From Sphingomonas colocasiae (GTDB taxonomy: Bacteria; Pseudomonadota; Alphaproteobacteria; Sphingomonadales; Sphingomonadaceae), in NCBI RefSeq assembly GCF_019880585.1, contig NZ_JAINVV010000008.1, positions 558,001 to 622,000 of the forward strand: 64,000 nt of DNA, in the 5' to 3' direction. The translations under genes and the position numbers were made by a program. Under the pieces are notes generated by a model. It made no database searches. It saw nothing but the letters and a program-made list of their open reading frames with translations, and was not told where the DNA came from. Shown here piece by piece: positions 20,816-30,665 of the stretch; the stretch's first letter is position 1, and each line of letters starts with the position of its first letter.

Positions 20816-22438
20816 TTACGGACCGGTTCGATCGAAACGCACATCCCGCACGCGATCGTTCCAGCCGACGTCCATCGCGGCGATCTTGCCCGCGGCATCA
20901 CGGATGAAACGGACAATGGCCGTGTTCGGCCCGAAGCGGGTATCGTAGAGAAACGTGTCTCGATAAGCCGGCCGGAGCGGGACCATGATGTCCGGCCGAC
21001 GCTCGAGCCGCAAAGCGATGCCCCCGTCGCGCCGCTCCACCGAATAGGCGGCTCCGAGTTCAGCGCTGGCATAACGACCCAGATAGGGCTGCGCTTCGAC
21101 GCTGGCGACGGCGCTCACGCGACCGTAAAAGGCGATATTGCCGTCCGCGTCTTCGACACGCAGGCGATCCGGCCCGTCGAAGATCAGCAGATCATCCCCC
21201 ATCAAGAAGCGATCAGGGCCGATCGGCCGCAGAACCGCCCGATTTCCGGCCAGCAATGCCGTCCCATCCATAGCGAAGGCCAGCGGCAGCCTGGTGCCCT
21301 GATGCGCGAACAATCCCCGATATCGGGAGAGATCGACCGGAACGGGTTTCGCGACCGGCGCCTTGCCGGCGGGCAGAAACCGATCCGCCACCGCATATCC
21401 CAGCCCCACGGCCGATCCGCCGACATCGCCGGCATTGCACAATATGGCGATCGACAGCCCCGCGTCGGGAAACCGGCCGAGCCATGCGCGATAGGCGCCG
21501 GTCGCGCCGGCATGCGATATTTCCGGCATGCCCCCTCGGTTTTCGATGCGCAGGCCGCGCGCATACCGGATCCGCCGGCCATCGTTGAGCGTGCCGCGCC
21601 GTTCGAACTCGGCCGCCACGAAGCTGCCGAGGCCGTGCGCGGTGAGTGCCCGGTTCCAGATCAGCAGGTCTCCCACCGTGGTCAGCAATCCTCCGGCGCC
21701 GATCGCATCCTCGAACGGCATGCGCTGAACATAGCCCGTCGGCGATTGCGCATAGGCGATCGCCCGTCCCTTCACGATCTGCCGGAAGTCGCTGCGCCAG
21801 CGCGTCGATTTCATGCCCAGCCGATCGAAGATCGCATCGCGACTGAAATCGGCGAATGACCGTCCAGACACCCGCTCGACGATGATCGCGAGCAGGGAAT
21901 AACCGCTGTTGGTATAGCTGTATTCGGCGCCCGGCCGGTGATTGAGGCGTTTCTGGCGCGCAATCATGTCGAGTATGTCGGATTGGGTCATCGCCCGCGT
22001 CGTTCGCGGCCATCCCTCGATCTCGGTCAGGAAACCCCAATCGCGCAGGCCGCTGCTATGCGTCAGCAGATGATCGATCGTGATGACCGCTCCATAATCG
22101 GGCATCTCGGGAAGATATTTGCGAATATCATCGTCGAGCCGCAACCGGCCGTCCTGCGCCAGCAGCAGGATCGCCGCCGCCGTGAACTGCTTGGAAACCG
22201 ACCCCGCCTCGAAGATCGTCGCGGGCGTGTTCGCGGCGTCATGCTCCAGATCCGCCATTCCATAGGCCCTGAATACCGCCCTGCCCCGATCCTCGACACC
22301 GACCGCGCAGCCCGGCGCGCTTGCCGACGACCAGCGCGCGAAGATGCCGTCGAAATCCGCCTGACCCGGCGGCGCGGCACGGCCAGCCGATGCCAGAACG
22401 GCCAGGGCGACACAGACTGTTCCGGCGTGCATTCGCAT
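20816..22438 (-). CDS. serine hydrolase (class C beta-lactamase-like), exported
   Basis: A 540-residue protein. ATG 22438 is chosen because GGGAGG precedes it by 6-7 bp; a signal peptide (VCVALAVLASAGRAAP) follows. The catalytic motif SVSK (EAGSVSKQFTAAAI) and the YTN-type Tyr (YSYTNSGYSLL) mark the class C beta-lactamase/esterase/D-aminopeptidase group. The C-terminal 150 residues form a lipocalin-like beta domain (GRYASAELGAAYSVE), as in D-aminopeptidase-like enzymes. It probably hydrolyses peptide or ester substrates outside the cytoplasm. Confidence 0.88.
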   Translation of the reverse strand: MRMHAGTVCVALAVLASAGRAAPPGQADFDGIFARWSSASAPGCAVGVEDRGRAVFRAYGMADLEHDAANTPATIFEAGSVSKQFTAAAILLLAQDGRLRLDDDIRKYLPEMPDYGAVITIDHLLTHSSGLRDWGFLTEIEGWPRTTRAMTQSDILDMIARQKRLNHRPGAEYSYTNSGYSLLAIIVERVSGRSFADFSRDAIFDRLGMKSTRWRSDFRQIVKGRAIAYAQSPTGYVQRMPFEDAIGAGGLLTTVGDLLIWNRALTAHGLGSFVAAEFERRGTLNDGRRIRYARGLRIENRGGMPEISHAGATGAYRAWLGRFPDAGLSIAILCNAGDVGGSAVGLGYAVADRFLPAGKAPVAKPVPVDLSRYRGLFAHQGTRLPLAFAMDGTALLAGNRAVLRPIGPDRFLMGDDLLIFDGPDRLRVEDADGNIAFYGRVSAVASVEAQPYLGRYASAELGAAYSVERRDGGIALRLERRPDIMVPLRPAYRDTFLYDTRFGPNTAIVRFIRDAAGKIAAMDVGWNDRVRDVRFDRTGP

Positions 22439-22738
22439 AACCAACCCTCCCATCCGGCGACATCCGATCGATAGATCATATAATTCGAATGAATAGGGTG
22501 CCTTGATCAAAACGCCCAAAACATCGGCGAATCCGGATATGAAATCCACAATATATACGATCTTGATGCCTCAATAGCCCCATTACAGCTCAAATCAATC
22601 CATCTTTTATTCGAATGATATTGACGAGCAGCGACAAGCTGCTACATGTCCGCCCCCAGGGCGACCCGCCCGGACATGGAGGGAACAGGATGGGGCACGC
22701 TGCATGCGGGGCGGCACGGACCGCCGCCGGAGCGATCG
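22439..22738. other. divergent intergenic region with repeated ATTCGAAT palindrome
   Basis: This A/T-richer spacer separates the serine hydrolase (minus) from the MaoC/TonB operon (plus). ATTCGAATGA occurs twice, at 22483-22492 and 22609-22618. Each contains the perfect 8-bp palindrome ATTCGAAT. The sequence probably contains both promoters. The 31 codons before the MaoC start are open but look untranslated. Confidence 0.5.
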
Positions 22739-23248
22739 ATGCGTAAGGGCGCGATCGAGATCGGCGCACAACGCTATCGCGAAACCGCCGGCCGCCATTA
22801 CGAGGATTTCGTCGTCGGCGACGTCTACGAACATCGGCCGGGACGCACGATCAGCGAAGCGGACAATAGCTGGTTCGCCCTGCTGACGATGAACACCCAT
22901 CCGATCCATTTCGACGCCGAATATGCCGCGCGAACCGAGTTCGGGCAGTTGCTGGTGTGCAGCCCGCTGACGCTGGCGATCCTGGTGGGCATGAGCGTCA
23001 GCGACGTCAGCCAGAAGGCCGTCGCCAATCTCGGCTGGAAGGAGATCGCGATGACCGCGCCGGTCTTCGTGGGCGACACGCTCTACGCCGAATCGCAAGT
23101 GCTCGAACTGCGCGAGTCGGGCTCACGCCCGCAACAGGGCCTGGTCACGGTAAAGACCATCGGCCGGAACCAGCACGGAACGGTCGTCTGCGAATTCATC
23201 CGCACCGCGCTGGTGTGGAAGCGGGGGCACGGCCCCGCCGACGCTTAG
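22739..23248 (+). CDS. MaoC-like hot-dog dehydratase
   Basis: A 169-residue single hot-dog protein. The start at 22739 is preferred because GGAGCGATCG precedes it. The conserved region NSWFALLTMNTHPIHFDAEY holds the hydratase residues (N/H/D around the HPIHFD). AARTEFGQLLVCSPLTLAILVGM completes the fold, resembling mesaconyl-CoA/itaconyl-CoA hydratases. It lies just upstream of a TonB-dependent receptor, so it may process an imported acid as its CoA ester. Confidence 0.85.
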   Translation: MRKGAIEIGAQRYRETAGRHYEDFVVGDVYEHRPGRTISEADNSWFALLTMNTHPIHFDAEYAARTEFGQLLVCSPLTLAILVGMSVSDVSQKAVANLGWKEIAMTAPVFVGDTLYAESQVLELRESGSRPQQGLVTVKTIGRNQHGTVVCEFIRTALVWKRGHGPADA

Positions 23249-23296
23249 CCGCCAAGGCATCCCAATGCCGGAACCAGACCATATCCAGGGAGGAAA

Positions 23297-26116
23297 ATGA
23301 CGATGATCAACAGTCGGGAAATCCTGTCGCGCCATCGCCGCATGCTGCATCTGTCGGCGAGCATTCTCGTTTTCGCCGCAGCGCCGGCATTCGCGCAGAC
23401 GGCCGAGCCGCCCCCCGCGCAACCGGAACCACAGGCCGAGGAGGCGGCCGGCGACATCGTCGTGACCGGATCGCGCATCGCCCGCAGCGGCTTCGCCGCG
23501 CCGACGCCGATGACGACGTTGGGCACCGATGAATTCGAGGCGGCGGCTCCGCAGAACCTCGCCAATCTCGTCAATACGCTGCCGGCGCTCAAATCGTCGC
23601 TGACCCCGGCATCATCGTCGAACAACAGCAATTTCGGCACCGGCAATTATCTCGACCTCCGCGGCCTCGGGCCGACGCGCACGCTGGTGCTGGTCGACGG
23701 CAAGAGGGTCGTGCCGTCGTCCATCTACGGGCTCGTCAATATCAACATCATCCCGCAGGCGCTGGTCGAACGCGCCGAGATCGTCACCGGCGGCGCCTCC
23801 GCCGCCTGGGGATCGGATGCCGTCGCGGGCGTGGTGAACTTCATCTTCAATCGCGACCTGGAAGGCTTCAAGGGCAGCATCCAGGGCGGCATCAGCGACC
23901 ATGACGATCATCGCAATTATCTGGGCTCGATCGCCTTCGGCACGAAATTCGCCGATGGGCGGGGCAAGCTGCTGCTCGCCGCCGAGATCGCCGACAATAG
24001 CGGCGTGCTCCGCCAGGATTCGCGTGACTGGGGTGCGCAGGGCTATCGGCTGATCACCAATCCCGCCGCCAACGCCACCAACGGCGAACCGCTGCGGCTG
24101 ATCGCGGCCGACGTCCGCACCGCCAACGCCTCCTATGGCGGCCTGATCACATCGGGTCCGTTGCGGGGCATCCAGTTCGGACCCGGCGGCCAGCCGATCC
24201 CGTTCAACTACGGAACCGCGCTCACCGCGACGACGATGATCGGCGGAGACGGCGTGCGATCCAATGCCGACGCGGTGCTTGAAACCCCGATGCTGCGCAA
24301 GGCGGCCTATGGCCGGCTGTCCTTCGAAACCTCCGATGCGCTCACCCTGTATGGCGAGGCATCCTATGCGCGCTCGACCTCCAACTATCCGCTCGCGCTG
24401 CCGGGGGTCTCGGTCGATACGCTGACGATCCGCCGCGACAATGCGTTCCTGCCCGAATCGATCCGGGCGGCGATGGTCGCGAACAATCTGCAGACCTTCA
24501 CCATGGGGCGATTCTCGTCCGACTATGCGATGGTGCAGGCGGATATCGACACGAAGACGCAGCGCTATGTGATCGGCGCCGAAGGCCGGCTGGGCGGCAC
24601 ATGGCGCTGGGACGGCTATTATACGCGCGGCATCACCGACGTCGTCATCATCGGCGACAACAACCGCATCACCGCCCGCCACGCGCTGGCGCTCGATTCG
24701 GTGATCAATCCCGCCACCGGCGCCGCGATCTGCCGCTCGACGCTGACCGATCCCGCCAATGGCTGCGTACCCTTCAATCCCTTCGGCCCCAATTCGGCAT
24801 CGCAATCGGCGCTGGACTATATGATGGGCACCGCGCGGCGCGCCTGGCACCTGACCCAGGATGCGGCGGCGCTGACAGTGCAGGGAGAGCCCTTCTCGAC
24901 ATGGGCCGGGCCGGTCTCGATCGCGGTCGGCGCCGAGTATCGACGCGAATCCGCCGATGTGGTCGCCGATGCGATCTCGGTCGCCAGCGGCTTCGGGGTC
25001 GGCGCGCAGATCCCATGGTCGGGCGCGGTCAAGGTGTGGGAAGGGTTCGCCGAAACCATCGTCCCGCTCGCCAAGGATGCGAGCTGGGCAAAGGCGCTCG
25101 ACCTCAACCTCGCCATCCGCCAGACCGACTACAGCACATCGGGCAGCGTCACGACCTGGAAGGCGGGCCTCACCTATGACGTCAACGACAGCATCCGCCT
25201 GCGCGCGACGCGATCGCGCGACATCCGGGCACCTGCGCTCGCCGAGCTGTTCCAGGGCGCGTCGCAGGCGGCGGTGACCGTGATCGATCCCGTGACCGCG
25301 CAGACCGTAACGACGGTCGGGCCGGTTCTGGGCAATTCCGCGCTGACCCCCGAAATCGCCGATACCTTGACCGCCGGCATCGTGCTGACGCCGACCGCGA
25401 TCCCGCGCCTGCGCATGTCGCTCGACTTTTTCGACATCAAGGTGAAGGACATCATCACCTCGCTCAACGCCCAGTCGATCGTCGACCGTTGCTATACCAC
25501 CCAGCCCGAAGTCTGTTCGCAGATCACGCGGGTGAACGGGCAGATCACGCGCATCGCGGTCGCGCCGGTCAACCTCCAGTCACTGCGCACGACCGGCCTG
25601 GACATGGAGCTCGATTATCGCCTGCCGATGACCGGGCTGCTGGGCGACAATGCCGGCGATCTCTCCTTCCGCGCGCTCGTCAGCTATGTCGGCAAGCTCA
25701 CCCTCACCGATGGCGCCACCGTCACCAGACTTGCCGGCAGCGTGGATCAGCCGACGATCCAGGGCCTGGGCGGCCAGCCGCATTGGCGCTTCAATCTCCG
25801 CACCACCTACGAACAGGGGCCCGTCACCGTCAGCGCGGCGGCGCGCTATGTCGGCGGCGGCATGATCAATCGCGCCTATACCGCGAAGGACATCAATATC
25901 CTTTCGATCAACGGACGCGTCTATTTCGACCTGTCGATGCAATATGAGGTCATCCGTCAGGACAAGCGTGCGATCGAGCTGTTCGCGGCGATCGACAATG
26001 TGATGGACCGCGATCCGCCGATCGCCGGCGGCGGCTTCAACACCGCGGCGACGGTGCGCAGCCTCTACGACCAGATCGGACGCACCTATACGGCGGGGCT
26101 TCGTTTCCGTTACTGA
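23297..26116 (+). CDS. TonB-dependent receptor
   Basis: A 939-residue outer-membrane receptor for energised uptake. It has a signal peptide ending near FAAAPAFAQ, a short TonB-box-like region DIVVTGSRIARSG, a plug domain with LVLVDGKRVVP, and a 22-strand barrel ending in the terminal Arg-Tyr after a Phe (RTYTAGLRFRY). GGAGG lies upstream; the second ATG at 23303 has better spacing, so the start is uncertain by two residues. Neighbours suggest the ligand is a peptide or an amide/ester. Confidence 0.93.
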   Translation: MTMINSREILSRHRRMLHLSASILVFAAAPAFAQTAEPPPAQPEPQAEEAAGDIVVTGSRIARSGFAAPTPMTTLGTDEFEAAAPQNLANLVNTLPALKSSLTPASSSNNSNFGTGNYLDLRGLGPTRTLVLVDGKRVVPSSIYGLVNINIIPQALVERAEIVTGGASAAWGSDAVAGVVNFIFNRDLEGFKGSIQGGISDHDDHRNYLGSIAFGTKFADGRGKLLLAAEIADNSGVLRQDSRDWGAQGYRLITNPAANATNGEPLRLIAADVRTANASYGGLITSGPLRGIQFGPGGQPIPFNYGTALTATTMIGGDGVRSNADAVLETPMLRKAAYGRLSFETSDALTLYGEASYARSTSNYPLALPGVSVDTLTIRRDNAFLPESIRAAMVANNLQTFTMGRFSSDYAMVQADIDTKTQRYVIGAEGRLGGTWRWDGYYTRGITDVVIIGDNNRITARHALALDSVINPATGAAICRSTLTDPANGCVPFNPFGPNSASQSALDYMMGTARRAWHLTQDAAALTVQGEPFSTWAGPVSIAVGAEYRRESADVVADAISVASGFGVGAQIPWSGAVKVWEGFAETIVPLAKDASWAKALDLNLAIRQTDYSTSGSVTTWKAGLTYDVNDSIRLRATRSRDIRAPALAELFQGASQAAVTVIDPVTAQTVTTVGPVLGNSALTPEIADTLTAGIVLTPTAIPRLRMSLDFFDIKVKDIITSLNAQSIVDRCYTTQPEVCSQITRVNGQITRIAVAPVNLQSLRTTGLDMELDYRLPMTGLLGDNAGDLSFRALVSYVGKLTLTDGATVTRLAGSVDQPTIQGLGGQPHWRFNLRTTYEQGPVTVSAAARYVGGGMINRAYTAKDINILSINGRVYFDLSMQYEVIRQDKRAIELFAAIDNVMDRDPPIAGGGFNTAATVRSLYDQIGRTYTAGLRFRY

Positions 26117-26206
26117 TCGACTGCATCATGCCGGCGCCGGCCATGTCCGGCGCCGGCGGCAATCGATCGTCTCCGACAGGACAGGTTCGCAGCGGAAGGA
26201 ACGGTG

Positions 26207-27523
26207 ATGGGCTGGCGTTCGACCTGTTTTCCGTTCGCGGCCGCCCTCGCCATATCCCAGGCGCCGGCGGCCGACGCGCAGTTCAAGGAACGCGATGCCG
26301 CCGTCGCCGCACCGTATCTGGCGCGCGCGGACCATATCGCCGGCTCGAACGGCTTCGCGGCGGCGCGCGCGGCGCTGAGCCGCGACTACGAGCGGATCAT
26401 CGCGGAGCTGATCACGCTGACCGAAATCCCCGCGCCACCGTTCGAAGAAGCGGTTCGGGCGCGCGCCTTTGCGAAGATGCTGGACGCCGCCGGGCTTGCC
26501 GATGTCGAAATCGATGCCGAGGGCAATGCGATGGGCCTGCGCCGCGGGCGCGGCACGGGGCCGCTGCTGGTGGTGACGGCCCATCTCGACACCGTTTTTC
26601 CCAAGGAAACCGATGTGAAGGTGCGGCGCGAGGGCGGGTGGCTGCACGCACCCGGAATCGGCGACGACACCGCCGGCCTCGCCACGATCCTCGCCTATGT
26701 CCGCGCGCTCGACGCAGCGGGCATCGCGACCGACAGCGACATCCTGTTCATGGGCAATGTCGGCGAAGAAGGGCCGGGCGATCTGCGCGGCGTCCGCCAC
26801 CTGTTCGAAAAGGGGCGATATCGCGATCGGATCGGCCGCTTCATCTCGATCGAATCGGGACGCGGCCGGGTGATCAACGGCGGAATCGGCTCCAGGCGCT
26901 ACAAGGTGACCTTCCAGGGCCCGGGCGGGCACAGCCTCCATGATTTCGGACTGGTCAATCCGGCCTATGCGATGGCCGGCGCGATCCAGGCGCTTGGCCG
27001 CTTCTCGGCCCCCAGAACGCCGCGCACGACCTTCAATATCGGCGTGCTCGAAGGCGGCACATCGGTGAATTCGATCCCCTTTTCGGTATCGATGCTCGTC
27101 GATATGCGATCCGAAGGCGCGGAGGCCCTGCGCGCGGTCGAGGATCATCTGATGGCCGTGCTGCCCAAGGCGGTCGCGGAAGAGAATGCGACGCGCTCGA
27201 CCGCGAAAGGCGCGATCAGCTATCGAACGGAACTGAGCGGCGACCGCCCTGTCGGCCAGACGCCGGCGTCGCAGGATATCGTTCAGGCCGCCGCCGCCGC
27301 ACTCAAGGTCGCCGGAATCAAGCCCATGCTGCAATGGGCCTCGACCGATTCCAACATCCCGATGAGCCGGGGCATTCCCGCCGTCACGCTCGGCTCCGGC
27401 TTTCAGGTTGAACGCGTCCATTCGCTGGAGGAAGCCCTCCTGCTCGATCGCGACGAGACGTTGCGGCATATGTCGGCAGGGCTTGCCACGATCATCGCCA
27501 TAGCCGGCGGCCCGATCGACTGA
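26207..27523 (+). CDS. M20 family metallopeptidase, exported
   Basis: A 438-residue zinc peptidase of the M20 family (tripeptidase/glutamate carboxypeptidase-like). The ATG at 26207 has AAGGAACGGTG upstream. A signal peptide (FPFAAALAISQAPAADA) is present. Metal ligands are visible in TAHLDTVFP, IGDDTAGLATIL, NVGEEGPGD and the C-terminal HSLEEA. The dimerisation-domain motif FQGPGGHSLHDF lies in the middle. It likely digests imported oligopeptides in the periplasm downstream of the TonB receptor. Confidence 0.9.
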   Translation: MGWRSTCFPFAAALAISQAPAADAQFKERDAAVAAPYLARADHIAGSNGFAAARAALSRDYERIIAELITLTEIPAPPFEEAVRARAFAKMLDAAGLADVEIDAEGNAMGLRRGRGTGPLLVVTAHLDTVFPKETDVKVRREGGWLHAPGIGDDTAGLATILAYVRALDAAGIATDSDILFMGNVGEEGPGDLRGVRHLFEKGRYRDRIGRFISIESGRGRVINGGIGSRRYKVTFQGPGGHSLHDFGLVNPAYAMAGAIQALGRFSAPRTPRTTFNIGVLEGGTSVNSIPFSVSMLVDMRSEGAEALRAVEDHLMAVLPKAVAEENATRSTAKGAISYRTELSGDRPVGQTPASQDIVQAAAAALKVAGIKPMLQWASTDSNIPMSRGIPAVTLGSGFQVERVHSLEEALLLDRDETLRHMSAGLATIIAIAGGPID

Positions 27524-27597
27524 AGGATTTCAGCGCCGGCGCAGCGTGCCGGAGCCCTGCGACGAGCCGGCTTCGCGCTTGATCATGTCCTGGAAAA

Positions 27598-27673
27598 TGG
27601 TGCCCGGGGACGGAGTCGAACCGCCGACACTGCGATTTTCAGTCGCATGCTCTACCAACTGAGCTACCCGGGC
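27598..27673 (-). tRNA. tRNA-Phe (GAA)
   Basis: A complete cloverleaf on the minus strand. The acceptor stem GCCCGGG pairs with CCCGGGC, CCA is encoded, and the anticodon loop CTGAAAA carries GAA. TTCGAACC-type T-arm sequence is present. Confidence 0.95.
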
Positions 27674-27712
27674 ATCTCTCCGCGAACGCGGAAGTGGCGC
27701 CTATAGAGAAGG

Positions 27713-27901
27713 CTAGTGCTCGCTGTCCAGCCCGTTTGAAGGCTTTTCGTGCAAAGCCTGCTCCGCGGGCGGCCCGGGGATGCGATAGCCCTCGCCCAGC
27801 CAGCGCAGCAGATCGCGATCCTTGCAGCCGCGGCTGCAAAAAGGCGCATGGTCGGCAACGGTCTGGGCGCCGCAAAGCGGGCAGGCATCGGTCTTGCTCA
27901 T
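27713..27901 (-). CDS. yacG: DNA gyrase inhibitor YacG
   Basis: A 62-residue zinc protein. The four ligands are Cys7 and Cys10 (CPLC) and Cys22 and Cys26 (CSRGC), followed by KDRDLLRWLGEGYRIPG, which is diagnostic of YacG. YacG binds GyrB and inhibits gyrase in Escherichia coli; the role here is inferred from the family. It is the last gene of the infA-maf-RNase-yacG block. Confidence 0.92.
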   Translation of the reverse strand: MSKTDACPLCGAQTVADHAPFCSRGCKDRDLLRWLGEGYRIPGPPAEQALHEKPSNGLDSEH

Positions 27902-27928
27902 GTCGGCTAGATAGGCGCTTGGCGGCGC

Positions 27929-28885
27929 TTATTGAAGCGGCGCGAGCGTGACCGGCCGCCCCGTCCTGCGCGCCAGCGCCGCGATCCAGTCGGCGCGGGC
28001 CGTTGCCAGCGCATGCTCAGCGCGCGCCAGGTGCAGCACGCCGCCCGTCGGCACATCGCGCTCCGCACGGCGCAACGCAGCGCGCAGCCGCGCCGCGACC
28101 GGATCGGCGGCGAGCAATTCGGGCAGCGAGGCCCGCTGGCGCCGGCGCACGATCTGCAGGAAACCGAAACCATTGACCGCCGTCCGCTCGAACGGTTGCG
28201 GCAGCGCCGCGTCGAGCGCCTCGGCGGCGGCGCGGCGCGCCTGGCGGCCGGGCAAGGTCGGCAGGTCGATCCCGATCGATCCGCCGATGCCCATGCGGCG
28301 AATCGCCCGCCCCGCCGCCGCCGCGCCCGCGATGGCGAGCGCCTCGACCGGCGGGCCGCCATCGACGTCGAACAGCGTCATGGCGGGCGTCACCGACATG
28401 CGCAGCGCACCGCCGGCAAAGGCGATCTCGCCGGTTTCCGCTTCCTCGATCAGTTCGGACCAGCCTGCGGCTTCGAGCAGATCGGGTTCGTGCGGCTGCA
28501 GGATGCGAACGGGCGATCCATTGGCGCGGATGCGATCGATCAGCGTTGGTCCGGGGCGTGGCGATTCATCGGGCAATGCGGCCACCGCCTTGGCGAGCTT
28601 GGGCCGGCCGGCCTCCGGAATCGCTTCGCGGACGATCCGGATGCGGATCGCGGCGCCCTGCGTCGTGCCCGGCGGGATGCCGTCGAGGATCGCCTCGCCG
28701 CCATCATCCAGCGCGACACGGCCGCTCAGGCGGGGAACGAGGACCTCGACGAGCCGCGCATCGGCGACGGTGCCGACGCGCAGGGGGCCGCCCTCGGGCT
28801 CGATCCCGGCCTCCAATATCTCGCCATCGACGACCAGCGCGGCACGCGCTTCGCCGATCCCGTCCTCATAAAGCCATTCAGCCAT
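27929..28885 (-). CDS. ribonuclease E/G-like protein, short form
   Basis: A 318-residue protein, much shorter than RNase G. The start MAEWLYEDGIG (28885) overlaps the end of maf by 8 bp. The metal-site Asp residues of RNase E/G correspond to FDVDG (Asp173/175) and GIDLP (Asp207). The CPxC zinc-link is absent, and the N-terminal S1-like sensor domain is reduced. It may process RNA, but full endonuclease competence is not certain. The gene order infA-maf-this-yacG supports the assignment. Confidence 0.85.
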   Translation of the reverse strand: MAEWLYEDGIGEARAALVVDGEILEAGIEPEGGPLRVGTVADARLVEVLVPRLSGRVALDDGGEAILDGIPPGTTQGAAIRIRIVREAIPEAGRPKLAKAVAALPDESPRPGPTLIDRIRANGSPVRILQPHEPDLLEAAGWSELIEEAETGEIAFAGGALRMSVTPAMTLFDVDGGPPVEALAIAGAAAAGRAIRRMGIGGSIGIDLPTLPGRQARRAAAEALDAALPQPFERTAVNGFGFLQIVRRRQRASLPELLAADPVAARLRAALRRAERDVPTGGVLHLARAEHALATARADWIAALARRTGRPVTLAPLQ

Positions 28886-29462
28886 GCGCTTCGCCGACGG
28901 CATAACCCGCCGATTCGAGCAGCGCGCGCGTCTCGAACACGGGCAGGCCGATCACGCCGGACGGACTGCCGCCGACGAAGCGGATCAACGCGCCGGCACG
29001 GCCCTGCAGCGCATAGCCGCCGGCCTTGCCCCGCCATTCGCCGCTCGCGACATAGGCATCGATCTCCGCCGCGCTCAGCCGCTTGAAGGTGACGATGGTG
29101 GTCGACAGCCGATGCCGGGCGACGCCGTCGGGATGCACCAGGGTCACCGCGCTCAGCACGCGGTGGCGGCGACCGGAGAGCAGCGCGAGGCACTGGCGCG
29201 CCTCCGCCTCGGTTTCGGCCTTGGGCAGGATGCGCCGGCCCACCGCGACGACGGTATCCGCCGCCAGCACCAGCGCGCCGGGCTGGCGCACGGCGACCAG
29301 CGCCGCCTTCGCCGCGGCGACGCGGCGCGCATAGGCGGGCGGCTGTTCGGCGGTCAGCGGGGTTTCGTCGATATCGGCGGGATCGATCGCGTCCGGCGCG
29401 ACGCCGATCTGCGCAAGCAGGTCCACCCGGCGCGGGCTGGCCGATGCAAGGACAAGGCGCAC
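28878..29462 (-). CDS. Maf family nucleotide pyrophosphatase
   Basis: A 194-residue Maf/Ham1-like house-cleaning enzyme that hydrolyses non-canonical or pyrimidine NTPs. Diagnostic sequences are the N-terminal LASASPRRVDLL, DETPLTAEQPPAYARRVA, and VLAADTVVAVGRRIL. Encoded between infA and the RNase E/G-like gene, overlapping the latter by 8 bp, which indicates translational coupling. Confidence 0.95.
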   Translation of the reverse strand: MRLVLASASPRRVDLLAQIGVAPDAIDPADIDETPLTAEQPPAYARRVAAAKAALVAVRQPGALVLAADTVVAVGRRILPKAETEAEARQCLALLSGRRHRVLSAVTLVHPDGVARHRLSTTIVTFKRLSAAEIDAYVASGEWRGKAGGYALQGRAGALIRFVGGSPSGVIGLPVFETRALLESAGYAVGEAHG

Positions 29463-29472
29463 GGCCCGATCC

Positions 29473-29691
29473 TTATTTGAAGCGGTAAGTGATCCGACCC
29501 TTGGTCAGGTCGTAGGGCGTGAGTTCGACGAGCACTTCGTCGCCCACGAGCACGCGGATGCGGTTCTTGCGCATCTTGCCGGCGGTGTGACCAAGAATCT
29601 CGTGGTCGTTCTCGAGCCGGACGCGGAACATGGCATTGGGGAGAAGCTCCACCACCTGCCCGCGCATTTCCAGAAGTTCTTCCTTCGCCAT
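29473..29691 (-). CDS. infA: translation initiation factor IF-1
   Basis: A 72-residue OB-fold factor that binds the ribosomal A site during initiation. The start [20 protein letters not shown] gives the standard length. Hallmarks are [17 protein letters not shown] and the end [13 protein letters not shown]. It is the first gene of the infA-maf-RNase-yacG block, 10 bp upstream of maf. Confidence 0.98.
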   Translation of the reverse strand: MAKEELLEMRGQVVELLPNAMFRVRLENDHEILGHTAGKMRKNRIRVLVGDEVLVELTPYDLTKGRITYRFK

Positions 29692-29799
29692 GCACTCTCT
29701 TAGGTATAATCGGGAAAATTCGCGCCGCCTTAGCGCCAAAGCGCGCCAAAGGAAAGCGCGGTCACATCTTCGTCATTTTGACCGCCGCGACGGCGGTTT

Positions 29800-30633
29800 T
29801 CAATCGCCGCCCAGCGACTTGCCCGCCCGGCCGGCAAGCTCGACCGCATATTGCCAGGCGATCCGGCCGGAGCGGCTGCCGCGCTGCTGCGCCCAGAGCA
29901 AGGCATCGGCGGCATCGAGCGCCAGCCCATGGCGATCGGCATAGGCGCCGACCATGGAGAGATAGGTATCCTGGTCGCAATTGTGAAAGCCGAGATTGAG
30001 CCCGAACCGATCGGCAAGCGCCAGCCGATCGTCGACCACGTCGCGCGGATTGATCGCGCTCTGCTGCTCTTCCATCGCGCGGGCAACGATATGGCGGCGG
30101 TTCGAGGTGACATGGAGCCGGGCATTGGCCGGGCGTGCTTCCGCACCGCCCTCCAGCAGCGAGCGCAGCACGCGCGGATCGGCGCCGCCGGCATCCTCGA
30201 AACCGAGATCGTCGATGAAGATCGCGAAGGCGCGCGGCACATTCGCGATCGCGTCGAACAGCGCGGGCAAGGTACCGATGCGATCGCCCGCCACCTCGAT
30301 CAGCGCCAGATCGGCGCCCTCGTCGCGCAGCGCGCCGACCACGCTCTTGACCAGAGCGGACTTGCCCATGCCGCGCGATCCCCAGAGCAGCACGTCGTGC
30401 GCGGCATGACCGGAGGCGAGGCGGCGCGTATTTTCGAGCACCGCGGCCTTTTGGGCGTCGATGCCCGTGAGCAGCGCCAGCGGCAGCGGCGCGAAGGCGC
30501 GCGCGGCGGCCAAGGCCCCGTCGCGCCAGACATAGGCGGGATGCGCGGCGGGATCGGCGGAGGCCGAAGGGGGCGGAGCAAGCCGCTCGAGCGCTGCGGC
30601 GATGCGGGCAAGGTCGCTGGACGATTCGGTCAT
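29800..30633 (-). CDS. DUF815-family AAA ATPase
   Basis: A 277-residue ATPase. Walker A is GSRGMGKSALV; the Walker B-like segment is FAIFIDDLGF; and HVTSNRRHIV is sensor-like. RDVVDDRLALADRFGLNLGFH is the conserved DUF815 C-terminal part. The biological role of this family is not well established. Confidence 0.88.
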   Translation of the reverse strand: MTESSSDLARIAAALERLAPPPSASADPAAHPAYVWRDGALAAARAFAPLPLALLTGIDAQKAAVLENTRRLASGHAAHDVLLWGSRGMGKSALVKSVVGALRDEGADLALIEVAGDRIGTLPALFDAIANVPRAFAIFIDDLGFEDAGGADPRVLRSLLEGGAEARPANARLHVTSNRRHIVARAMEEQQSAINPRDVVDDRLALADRFGLNLGFHNCDQDTYLSMVGAYADRHGLALDAADALLWAQQRGSRSGRIAWQYAVELAGRAGKSLGGD

Positions 30634-30665
30634 GATGGTCTCGATGGTCGCGGTCAGAAAAGATT

